A DNA stretch of 64,000 nt from Rhodoferax sp. (lineage in GTDB: Bacteria > Pseudomonadota > Gammaproteobacteria > Burkholderiales > Burkholderiaceae_C). The position numbers and the translations under genes were made by a program. Below, piece after piece: positions 23,409 to 31,022 of this stretch. Under the pieces are notes generated by a model. It ran no database searches. It had not been told where the DNA came from and was given only the letters and a program-made list of their open reading frames with translations. Where the stretch lies: the NCBI GenBank assembly GCA_024235935.1, contig JACKLL010000011.1:1-64000 (forward strand), given 5' to 3'. How positions within the stretch are numbered: position 1 is the stretch's first letter; every line of letters starts with the position of its first letter.

Positions 23409-25270
23409 ACGTGACAAACCAGATCTGGGACCTGAGCCATATCCAGTCCAGCACTGCGAGCGTGCTGGACGGAGAGACGATTCCGCAGATCTTCTGGAGC
23501 GGTGTCAAGAAGCGCGGCCCGCTGGTCTGGATGCGCCAGAAGCACCTGGGCATCTGGCGCAGCTGGACCTGGAACGAGACCGCAACCGCGGTGCGCGAGA
23601 TCGCCGGCGGCCTGATGGCACTGGACTTCCAGCCCCGGGAATGTGCCGCCATCCTGTCCAACACCGTCGTCGAATGGGTGCTGGCCGACCTGGCCATCCT
23701 GTGCGCAGGCGGCGTCTCCAACGGCATCTATCCGACCGATGCGCCCAACCAGGTGCACTATCTGTGCGAGGACTCGCGCACCACGGTACTGTTCGTCGAA
23801 GACGACGAGCAGCTGGACAAGGCGCTGGAGGTGCGCGACACCTTGCCGCTGCTGCGCAAGATCGTCGTGCTCGATATGGAAGGCCTGCGCAATCTGGACG
23901 ACCCCGGCGTCATCAGCCTCGATGCGCTGCGCGCGCTGGGCCGGACCTACAACGCCGCGCACCCGGACGAACTGCAACAGCGCTCGGACGCTGTCACACC
24001 CCAAGACCTGGCGATCCTGGTCTACACCTCGGGCACCACCGGCAAGTCCAAGGGCGCGATGCACCTGCACAGCGGCCTGGTCTACACGATGCGCGGCTAC
24101 AACTCGCTGATCACGCAGACCGAGGAAGACGAGCGCATGTGCTTCCTGCCGCTGTGCCACATCGCCGAGCGCATGGGCGGCGAATACCACGCGCTGTACA
24201 CCGGCGCCAAGCTCAACTTCGTCGAGAACCCGGAGACCATTCCCGAGAACGTGCGCGAGATTGCGCCTACCGTCTTCGTGGCCGTTCCCCGGGTCTGGGA
24301 GAAGTTCTATTCCGGCGTGCTGATCGCGCTCAAGGAGGCCAGCGGCCTGCAGCAGTTGGTCTACGGCTGGGCCATCGGCGTGGGCACGCAGATCGCCGAC
24401 CGGGTACTGGCGCAGCAAAGCGTCAGCAGCTGGCTCAAGCTGCAATACCACGTTGCCGGATGGCTGGCACTGAACAACGTGCGCAAGATGATCGGCATCC
24501 ACCGCTCGCGCGTGCTGTTCACCGGCGCGGCGCCGATATCGGCCGACCTGATCCGCTGGTACCTGGCACTGGGCGTTCCGATGCTCGAGGTCTGGGGCAT
24601 GACCGAAACCTGTGGCGGCTCCAGCGGGGTTCCGGCCAGCAAGATGAAGCCGGGCAGCATCGGTCCGGCGGCGGCATTCAACGAGATGAAGATCGATCCG
24701 GCCACCGGCGAGATCCTGGTCCGCGGCAAGAACGTGTTTGCCGGCTACCTGAACCTGCCGGAGAAGACCGCCGAGACCATCGACCCGGATGGCTGGATGC
24801 ACACCGGCGACGTCGGCACCATGGACGCCGACGGCTATTTCACGATCACCGACCGGATGAAGGACATCATCATCACCGCCGGCGGCAAGAACGTGACCCC
24901 GAGCGAACTCGAGAACGACCTGAAGTTCTCGCCCTACATCACCGATGCGGTGGTCATCGGCGACAAGCGCCCCTATCTGACGGCCATCATCATGATCGAC
25001 CAGGACAACGTGGAGAAATTCGCGCAGGACAACGACGTGCCCTTCTCCAACTATGCCAGCCTGACCCGTTCCGAGCCGGTGCAGAAGCTGATCCAGGAAG
25101 AGATCGACCGCGTCAACAAGAAGTTCGCACGGGTCGAGCAGATCAAGAAGTTCTTCCTGCTCGACACGCAGCTCAGTGCCGAGGACGAGGAACTCACCCC
25201 GACCATGAAGCTCAAACGCAAGCTGGTCGAAAAGAAATACCAACCTCAGATCGAGGCCATGTATGGTTAA
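23405..25270 (+). CDS. AMP-forming long-chain fatty-acid-type acyl-CoA ligase
   Basis: A 621-residue adenylating enzyme. The ATP-binding motif is LVYTSGTTGKSKGAM; FTGAAPISADLIRWY, WGMTETCGGSS and the hinge region HTGDVGTMDADGYFTITDRMKDIIITAGGKNV follow in order (each a family landmark). It activates a carboxylic acid to its CoA ester in the cytoplasm. Its place inside a Liv transporter operon, with a 4-base ATGA overlap with livF, strongly suggests that the transported solute is an acid that is trapped as CoA thioester on entry. Chain length or ring preference cannot be read from sequence. The next gene encodes the binding protein 18 bases downstream. Confidence 0.88.
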   Translation: MNVTNQIWDLSHIQSSTASVLDGETIPQIFWSGVKKRGPLVWMRQKHLGIWRSWTWNETATAVREIAGGLMALDFQPRECAAILSNTVVEWVLADLAILCAGGVSNGIYPTDAPNQVHYLCEDSRTTVLFVEDDEQLDKALEVRDTLPLLRKIVVLDMEGLRNLDDPGVISLDALRALGRTYNAAHPDELQQRSDAVTPQDLAILVYTSGTTGKSKGAMHLHSGLVYTMRGYNSLITQTEEDERMCFLPLCHIAERMGGEYHALYTGAKLNFVENPETIPENVREIAPTVFVAVPRVWEKFYSGVLIALKEASGLQQLVYGWAIGVGTQIADRVLAQQSVSSWLKLQYHVAGWLALNNVRKMIGIHRSRVLFTGAAPISADLIRWYLALGVPMLEVWGMTETCGGSSGVPASKMKPGSIGPAAAFNEMKIDPATGEILVRGKNVFAGYLNLPEKTAETIDPDGWMHTGDVGTMDADGYFTITDRMKDIIITAGGKNVTPSELENDLKFSPYITDAVVIGDKRPYLTAIIMIDQDNVEKFAQDNDVPFSNYASLTRSEPVQKLIQEEIDRVNKKFARVEQIKKFFLLDTQLSAEDEELTPTMKLKRKLVEKKYQPQIEAMYG

Positions 25271-25288
25271 CCACGAAGGAGACACACC

Positions 25289-26455
25289 ATGAAACTGAAG
25301 TCAACCGCCCTCCTGGCAGCTCTCGCGCTGGTCGCATTCGGGGCCCAGGCCCAGAAGGCGTCCCAGGGCGTCACCAAGGACGAGATCATCCTGGGATCGA
25401 TCGAAGACCTGTCCGGTCCGATCGCCGGTTTCGGCAAGCAGGCACGCAACGGCATGATGCTGCGCGTCGACGAAATCAACGAACAGGGCGGCATCAATGG
25501 CCGCAAGGTGAAGCTGATCGTCGAAGACTCGGCCTACGACCCGAAGAAGGCGGTGCTGGCGGCGCAGAAGCTGGTCAACCAGGACAAGATCTTCATGATG
25601 ATGGGCCACATCGGTACCGCCACCAACCTGGCTGCGATGCCGATCCAGTTCGAGAAGAACGTCATCAACTTCTTCCCGATCACCGCTGCACGCGAGATGT
25701 ACGAGCCCTTCCACCGTCTCAAGTACTCGTACGCCGCCACCTACTATGACCAGATGCGCAATGCCACACCACGGCTGGTCAAGGAGAAAGGCGCCAAGAA
25801 GGTCTGCACCATGTACCAGGACGACGACTTCGGCCTGGAAGTGAAACGCGGCGGCGAAGACGGCCTCAAATCCATCGGCATGAAGTTCACCGAGGAGACC
25901 ACGTACAAGCGTGGCGCCACCGACTTCTCCTCGCAGGTGCAGAAGATGCAGGCCGCCGGTTGCGACATGGTCGTGCTGGGCACCATCATCCGCGAGACCA
26001 TCGGCGCCATCGGCACCGCGCGCAAGCTCGGCTACAACCCGGTCTTCCTCGGCTCCAGCGCGGCCTACACCGACCTGATCCACAAGCTCGGCGGCCCGGC
26101 CATGAACGGCCTGTACGCGACGATGACCGTGCAGAACCCCTACCTGGATGCGGCCTCGCAGCCGATCCGCTTCTGGGCCAGCAAGTACCAGACCAAGTTC
26201 AACGAAGAGCCCACGGTGTTCTCGGTCTATGGCTACTTCATCATCGACACCTTCGCCAAGGTGGCGGGCAAGGCAGGCGCCAACCTGAGCACCGACTCGT
26301 TCATCAAGGTCATGGACACCCTGACGCTCGAGCCCGACATGTTCGGCGGCGCCAAGATGACCTTCTCGCCGACCAAGCGCCTGGGCAGCGACGCGTCGCG
26401 CCTGTCGCAGATCACGGACGGCAAGTGGAAGGTGGTCTCGGACTACTTCAACTGA
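25289..26455 (+). CDS. Periplasmic binding protein of the Liv-type ABC transporter
   Basis: A 388-residue solute-binding protein of the LivK/leucine-binding family. A signal peptide ends near FGAQAQ; the mature part starts SQGVTKDEIILGSIEDLSGP, the usual opening strand, followed by GMMLRVDEINEQGGINGRKV and a second lobe with MVVLGTIIRETIGAIGTARK. It is the last gene of the livHMGF-ligase unit and is followed by a strong terminator. In operons of this type the binding protein sets specificity; with a CoA ligase upstream I expect an organic acid instead of leucine. GAAGGAG precedes the ATG. Confidence 0.9.
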   Translation: MKLKSTALLAALALVAFGAQAQKASQGVTKDEIILGSIEDLSGPIAGFGKQARNGMMLRVDEINEQGGINGRKVKLIVEDSAYDPKKAVLAAQKLVNQDKIFMMMGHIGTATNLAAMPIQFEKNVINFFPITAAREMYEPFHRLKYSYAATYYDQMRNATPRLVKEKGAKKVCTMYQDDDFGLEVKRGGEDGLKSIGMKFTEETTYKRGATDFSSQVQKMQAAGCDMVVLGTIIRETIGAIGTARKLGYNPVFLGSSAAYTDLIHKLGGPAMNGLYATMTVQNPYLDAASQPIRFWASKYQTKFNEEPTVFSVYGYFIIDTFAKVAGKAGANLSTDSFIKVMDTLTLEPDMFGGAKMTFSPTKRLGSDASRLSQITDGKWKVVSDYFN

Positions 26456-26478
26456 TCGGGCTTTGCGCTTGATCTGAA

Positions 26479-26501
26479 GAGCCGCCTTCGGGCGGCTTTT
26501 T
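26479..26501 (+). terminator. Rho-independent terminator after the Liv-type operon
   Basis: GCCGCC-TTCG-GGCGGC followed by five Ts, starting 25 bases after the binding-protein stop. The stable TTCG tetraloop and T run make this a textbook intrinsic terminator. From here to 26766 I see no gene, only moderately AT-rich sequence leading to the PEP-CTERM promoter. Confidence 0.92.
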
Positions 26502-26766
26502 GCTGTTCGCCCAGCAAGGCTGGCATCAAGAGAAATCTGCAATGGTGACTCGTGTTCGATGCGCGGACCATTCGTAAACCTGTTTTTACCCGACCCCACC
26601 GTCTTGACCTTGAGCCAATATTCATTGAACCAGCAAGTCTGTCGGCGGGCAAGTCCAGCAATTGGGATCATGCAAATGTCGGCACACCTTACAGCGGCAT
26701 GGACTTTAGAACCACGCTGCAACGGTAACCAACTGATTCAATAGACATTTCTCGATAGAACGGGCA

Positions 26767-26784
26767 TTGGCACGAAAGCTGCTT
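26767..26784 (+). promoter_or_regulatory. Probable sigma-54 (-24/-12) promoter of the PEP-CTERM gene
   Basis: TTGGCACGAAAGCTGCTT matches the sigma-54 consensus TGGCAC-N5-TTGC at all key places: the GG at -24 and the GC at -12 are exactly 10 bases apart, and only the first T of TTGC is changed. Transcription would begin near 26794, some 37 bases before the ATG. PEP-CTERM genes in other beta-proteobacteria are known to depend on RpoN with the PrsK/PrsR pair, so this site fits. Confidence 0.75.
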
Positions 26785-26830
26785 TGAGTGTTGCGGTTTC
26801 AAAAAATATCAATACCTCAATGGAGACTCC

Positions 26831-27646
26831 ATGACTTCTAGATTTGGCACTATCGCCGTTGCAGCAGTGCTGCTGACCGCATCAAGCTTTGCCAGTGCTG
26901 TGTTGACCCATGACACGACAGTCACTCCAGGTGTGATTTTCGGCAACGGCAATCTCAATGGCGGTTTTACTGTTGATTCCTCAAACGGGATCGAACTCGG
27001 ACTTCGTGCCAAAGTTCGTCACGACGCCACCACCGGGCAACCAATGAATGTTTTCAACGCCAATGGCGATGGCACGTTCTCGTTCGATGCCGGTGCATGG
27101 ACTGGCGCTGGTGGCAATGCATCTACGGCGTACTGGAGCGTCGAATACTCGATCAACACCAATACCACCGGAAGCACTGGCTTGGCCTTGAATGACCTGA
27201 CCTACGCTTTTGGATTTGACTCTAATCCCTCGCAAGCGACTTCATTCCTGTCCATTGATGTTATCAACGGCTTCCCATATATGGACCATGCTATGGGCAC
27301 GAACGCAACTGTGCAATGCAATAGCACGAACTCCAATTTAGGCTGTGGAGGCAACAGGAACATGTCCACCGATGCAGCGGATTACCAGAATGACATCGAC
27401 GTGTTCAACGTTGCGCAGAACTCGCAAAAAGCACATTGGTTGCTGGGTGCTGGTTTCGACCCAACGATCGATGGCACATACGACTTCTACCTTGCCGCAT
27501 TCCGTGGAACGACCGAGGTAGCGAGGTCACAGATTCAGGTGATCGTGGGCAACGGCGGTGCGGCCGCGATTCCGGAGCCCGGCTCTCTGGCGCTCGTTGG
27601 TTTGGCGTTGGCTGGCTTGGCCGCCTCGCGCCGTCGCCGTCAATGA
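26831..27646 (+). CDS. PEP-CTERM sorting domain protein
   Basis: A 271-residue secreted protein. It has a signal peptide ending SFASA, a beta-rich body of unknown fold with two Cys (VQCNSTNSNLGCGG), and a C-terminal PEP-CTERM tripartite signal: IPEPGSLALVGLALAGLAAS then RRRRQ. The signal marks it for an exosortase, which removes the tail at the cell envelope; such proteins are linked to exopolysaccharide and floc formation. GGAG precedes the ATG. The coding sequence is visibly less GC-rich than the neighbours, as is the next gene, which suggests a separate origin. No exosortase gene is in the window. The body matches nothing I can name. Confidence 0.9.
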   Translation: MTSRFGTIAVAAVLLTASSFASAVLTHDTTVTPGVIFGNGNLNGGFTVDSSNGIELGLRAKVRHDATTGQPMNVFNANGDGTFSFDAGAWTGAGGNASTAYWSVEYSINTNTTGSTGLALNDLTYAFGFDSNPSQATSFLSIDVINGFPYMDHAMGTNATVQCNSTNSNLGCGGNRNMSTDAADYQNDIDVFNVAQNSQKAHWLLGAGFDPTIDGTYDFYLAAFRGTTEVARSQIQVIVGNGGAAAIPEPGSLALVGLALAGLAASRRRRQ

Positions 27647-27692
27647 GAGCTGAACTATGACGACAAACGCAGTCTAAGTGCGCTTGTCCGAC

Positions 27693-27725
27693 AAGCCCGG
27701 CCCTTGTGCCGGGCTTTGTGTTTTG
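27693..27725 (+). terminator. Terminator after the PEP-CTERM gene
   Basis: Stem AAGCCCGG-N8-CCGGGCTT followed by TTGTGTTTTG, 46 bases after the stop. The T tract is interrupted by G, so it may be a moderately strong intrinsic terminator. It separates the PEP-CTERM gene from prsT. Confidence 0.7.
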
Positions 27726-27852
27726 TGGGGCCCGGCGTCGGGTCGGTGCAACTTGGGTCCGGCACACCCGTCTCTCAGGGGCAGCCCGTCATAATTGGCC
27801 GGTGAAGCGTCAATCGTCACGGCATGCCCTGACGTCAAGATCGGAGACTCTC

Positions 27853-30642
27853 TTGCACAAGTATTTTCGTACCGCATCCCGAGCCACCAAGTTGCTGCCT
27901 GTGGTTTGCATGGCACTCCTGCTTGGCGCATGCGGTGGCGAGACGTCAGAGAACCTGATGGCCTCTGCAAAGAGCTACCTGGCAAAAGACGACCCCAAGG
28001 CTGCGATCATCCAACTCAAGAATGTATTGCAGGAGGACGTAACCCTGGCGGAAGCCCGTCACCTGCTGGGCCTGGCATTGTTGCGCAGCGGTGATGCGAT
28101 CGGTGGCGAAGCGGAGTTGCGCCGAGCGCTCAGTTACAACTATCCCACTGACACGGTCTTGCCGCCGTTGGCCGAGGCCATGCTCGCGCAGAAGCAATAC
28201 CGCAAGCTGACAGACGAGTTCTCTGGTGAAAAGCTGCAGAATCCTGCTGCTCAAGCCCGGCTACAAGCGACCCTCGCTGAAGCCTACACCGCCATGGGCA
28301 ACCTGGACCGCGCCCACGACGCATTGCAGTCAGCACTGGCTGCCGATGCCCAGTACGTGCCGGCATTGCTTGGGCTGGCGCGTGCCAAGGCGGCGAAGCG
28401 CGATTTTGACGGCGCGCGGGTCGACTTGGAAAAGGTACTGGCCACCAAACCCGATGCTCACGAGGCCTGGCGGCTGATGGGTGATGTCCACTGGTATGGC
28501 AGCCGCCGGCGCCAAGAGGCAATGGCGGCCTATCGAAAAGCGATTGAGCTGAAGGCCGACTATGTGGAGGGGCATGCATCCATTCTGGATGCAATGATCG
28601 AACAGGGCCAAGTGGACGCTGCAAGTGCACAACTGACCCAACTGAAGGCCGTTGCGGCCGGAAGTGTGTCTGTCCTGTACTACGAGACGCTGCTGGCGCA
28701 CCTTCACAAGGACATCAAACAGGCGAGAAACCTGTCGCGACAATTGCTGCAACAGGCTTCGACGGACGTCAGAAGCCTTCAATTGGCGGGAGAAATTGAA
28801 CTCTCAGACAACGCGCCTGCGCAGGCACAGGTCTACCTGTCGGAGGCGCTACGCCTGTCGCCCCATGCTTTGCGTACGCGACGCATGCTGGTCAGGGCAT
28901 ATTTACGCGCTGGCCAACCGGCGAAGGCGTTGGCAACACTGCAACCAGCATTGGAAGGCGACAAAGCTGATGCCGCGACAAACGCGCTGGCCGGCGAGGT
29001 CTATCTACAGGAAGGCGATTTGCGCAAAGCACAGGAGTACTTCGGCAGGTCGGCGCGCCAGGATCCTGCAAACACCCGCACCCGCACTTCGCTCGCACTG
29101 GTCCGGATGTCCAGCGGCAATGGTTCGGCGGCTATCGGTGATTTGCAGGAAATTGCGGCGGCCGATAGGGGCCACGCGACCGACCTGGTTCTGATCAGCG
29201 CCCTGGTCGACCGCAAAGAATTCGACAAGGCTTTACGCGCGATCGACGCATTGGAGAAAAAGCAAGCCGACAAGCCTTTGGCAGCTAACTTGCGCGGCCA
29301 CGTCCTGCTTGCCAAGTCGGATCTTGCAGGTGCCCGCCGAGCCTTTGAACGTGCGCTCGTCATCGACCCGACTTTTTTCCCCCCTGCTGCCCGTCTGGCT
29401 GCAATGGACCTGGCTGACAAAAAGCCGACCGATGCTGCCAGGCGTTTTGAAGCCATGTTGGCCCTCGATGCCAAGAGCTACCAGGCACTATTGGCCCTGG
29501 CCGAGCTGCGGGCGCGCTCCGGCAGTGCCAATTCCGAGGTGGCGGAATTGCTTTCGCGCGCAGTCGCCGCCAACCCAGGCATCCGGCAGTCACATCTGAC
29601 CTTGGTGGAGTTCCACCTTCGGAACCTCGATTACAAACAGGCGCTAGCCGCGGCCCAGAATGCTGTGGCAGCAGTTCCCGATGATCCGGCGATGCTCGAT
29701 ACGCTCGGCCGTGTGCAGCAGGCTTCCGGCGACAACAACCAGGCCTTGGCGACGTTTGGAAAATTGGCGGCATTGATGCCTGAATCACCAATGCCGCACA
29801 TGCGACTTGCCAATGCCCATCTGGCCATGAAAGACGTATCAGCGGCAGGTGCCAGCCTGCGCAAGGCAATTGCCGCCAAACCGGACTTCCTGGATGCCCA
29901 GCGTGGCCTGATGATGCTCGCGGTCGAAGCCAAAAATTATGGCGAGGCGCTCACCATCGCCAGAACCGTGCAAAAGCAACGACCGAAAGAGGCTGCGGGG
30001 TATGTATTCGAAGGAGACGTCGCCGCCGTTCAGCAGCGGTGGGATGTGGCAGAAGCAGCCTACCGACTGGGATTGAAGCAGAACCCCAACACATTGATCC
30101 TGGCCACTAAAGTGCACAACGCCATCGGTTCTGCCGGGAAAGCATCAGCCGCTTCTGGCTTCGCCGCAGACTGGCTGAAACGCAATCCGAAAGATGCTGC
30201 CTTCCGACTTTATCTTGGCGACCAAGCTAGTGCCCGCGGAGACCTGGCTTCCGCAGAAAAGTTATACGCCAGCGCGGCCCAATTGCAGCCATCCAACGCA
30301 TCGGCATTCAACAATCTGGCATGGGTCGGCGGCAAGCTGGGCAGGGCGACGGCCCTGGGTCATGCGGAAAAGGCCATTGCACTGGATCCAGTCCAACCTG
30401 CGTTCATGGATACATTGGCCATGTTGCTCGCGCTGAAAAAAGACTACGTGAACGCGCTGACGTGGCAGACCAAGGCTGTTGCTCTGCAGCCGCAAATCGG
30501 CATCTACCGATTGAATCTTGCCAAGATCTACATTGCAGCGGGGTCGAAGGACCTCGCACGAAAAGAATTGGACGTATTGGCCAAGTTGGGCGACAAGTTT
30601 GGCGGACAGACTGAGGTGGCCAGCCTGCTGGGTGATTTGTAG
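27853..30642 (+). CDS. prsT: PEP-CTERM system TPR-repeat lipoprotein PrsT
   Basis: About 929 residues. The N terminus is a lipoprotein signal with lipobox LLLGACGG, so the protein should be lipid-anchored. The rest is a long chain of TPR units, for example ARHLLGLALLRSGDAIGGEA, VPALLGLARAKAAKRDFDGA and FNNLAWVGGKLGRATALGHA. This layout and length match PrsT of exosortase/PEP-CTERM systems, thought to help in exopolysaccharide or protein export. I place the start at TTG 27853, which has GGAGA six bases upstream and gives a normal signal peptide; the frame stays open further up, but that adds 49 residues across the terminator. It sits next to the PEP-CTERM gene, unlike the usual location inside an exopolysaccharide locus. 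Confidence 0.88.
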   Translation: MHKYFRTASRATKLLPVVCMALLLGACGGETSENLMASAKSYLAKDDPKAAIIQLKNVLQEDVTLAEARHLLGLALLRSGDAIGGEAELRRALSYNYPTDTVLPPLAEAMLAQKQYRKLTDEFSGEKLQNPAAQARLQATLAEAYTAMGNLDRAHDALQSALAADAQYVPALLGLARAKAAKRDFDGARVDLEKVLATKPDAHEAWRLMGDVHWYGSRRRQEAMAAYRKAIELKADYVEGHASILDAMIEQGQVDAASAQLTQLKAVAAGSVSVLYYETLLAHLHKDIKQARNLSRQLLQQASTDVRSLQLAGEIELSDNAPAQAQVYLSEALRLSPHALRTRRMLVRAYLRAGQPAKALATLQPALEGDKADAATNALAGEVYLQEGDLRKAQEYFGRSARQDPANTRTRTSLALVRMSSGNGSAAIGDLQEIAAADRGHATDLVLISALVDRKEFDKALRAIDALEKKQADKPLAANLRGHVLLAKSDLAGARRAFERALVIDPTFFPPAARLAAMDLADKKPTDAARRFEAMLALDAKSYQALLALAELRARSGSANSEVAELLSRAVAANPGIRQSHLTLVEFHLRNLDYKQALAAAQNAVAAVPDDPAMLDTLGRVQQASGDNNQALATFGKLAALMPESPMPHMRLANAHLAMKDVSAAGASLRKAIAAKPDFLDAQRGLMMLAVEAKNYGEALTIARTVQKQRPKEAAGYVFEGDVAAVQQRWDVAEAAYRLGLKQNPNTLILATKVHNAIGSAGKASAASGFAADWLKRNPKDAAFRLYLGDQASARGDLASAEKLYASAAQLQPSNASAFNNLAWVGGKLGRATALGHAEKAIALDPVQPAFMDTLAMLLALKKDYVNALTWQTKAVALQPQIGIYRLNLAKIYIAAGSKDLARKELDVLAKLGDKFGGQTEVASLLGDL

Positions 30643-31022
30643 TCCCATGGGGCCGGGAGGATCGGAGGCAGCCCCCTGGTTCACAAAGCTCCATCAATGC
30701 CCTAACAGGCCGGGGTTGATGCGGGAGCATCCATGTCCGGTGGAATCTTCGATGTCTGACAAAGCAATACGGCTGCAAGCATGGCCTAATTGCCCGGGGA
30801 CCGCTTGTCGATCGACTCGGGAGACAAATACCGATCACCGATGAGGCGAAAGGCCTGTCACAACCAGCGTTGTAGCACGATGCCATTGGCCTGCTTGCTC
30901 AGGAAACCACTGCGTTCGGCGTCACTGCAGAACATGTCGGGCCGGCGATCACGACTTGCCCCATGCAGCCAAGTCCCTGTCCGACCAAGTTCAGCTTCTG
31001 GCTTGAGGTGTCGCGCCGACGT
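30643..31022. other. Gene-free stretch between convergent prsT and prc-like genes
   Basis: About 380 bases with no frame I can support and no clear terminator stem with a T run. On the minus strand a short frame near 30840-30975 could be a gene remnant, but it matches no family I recognise. Confidence 0.5.
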
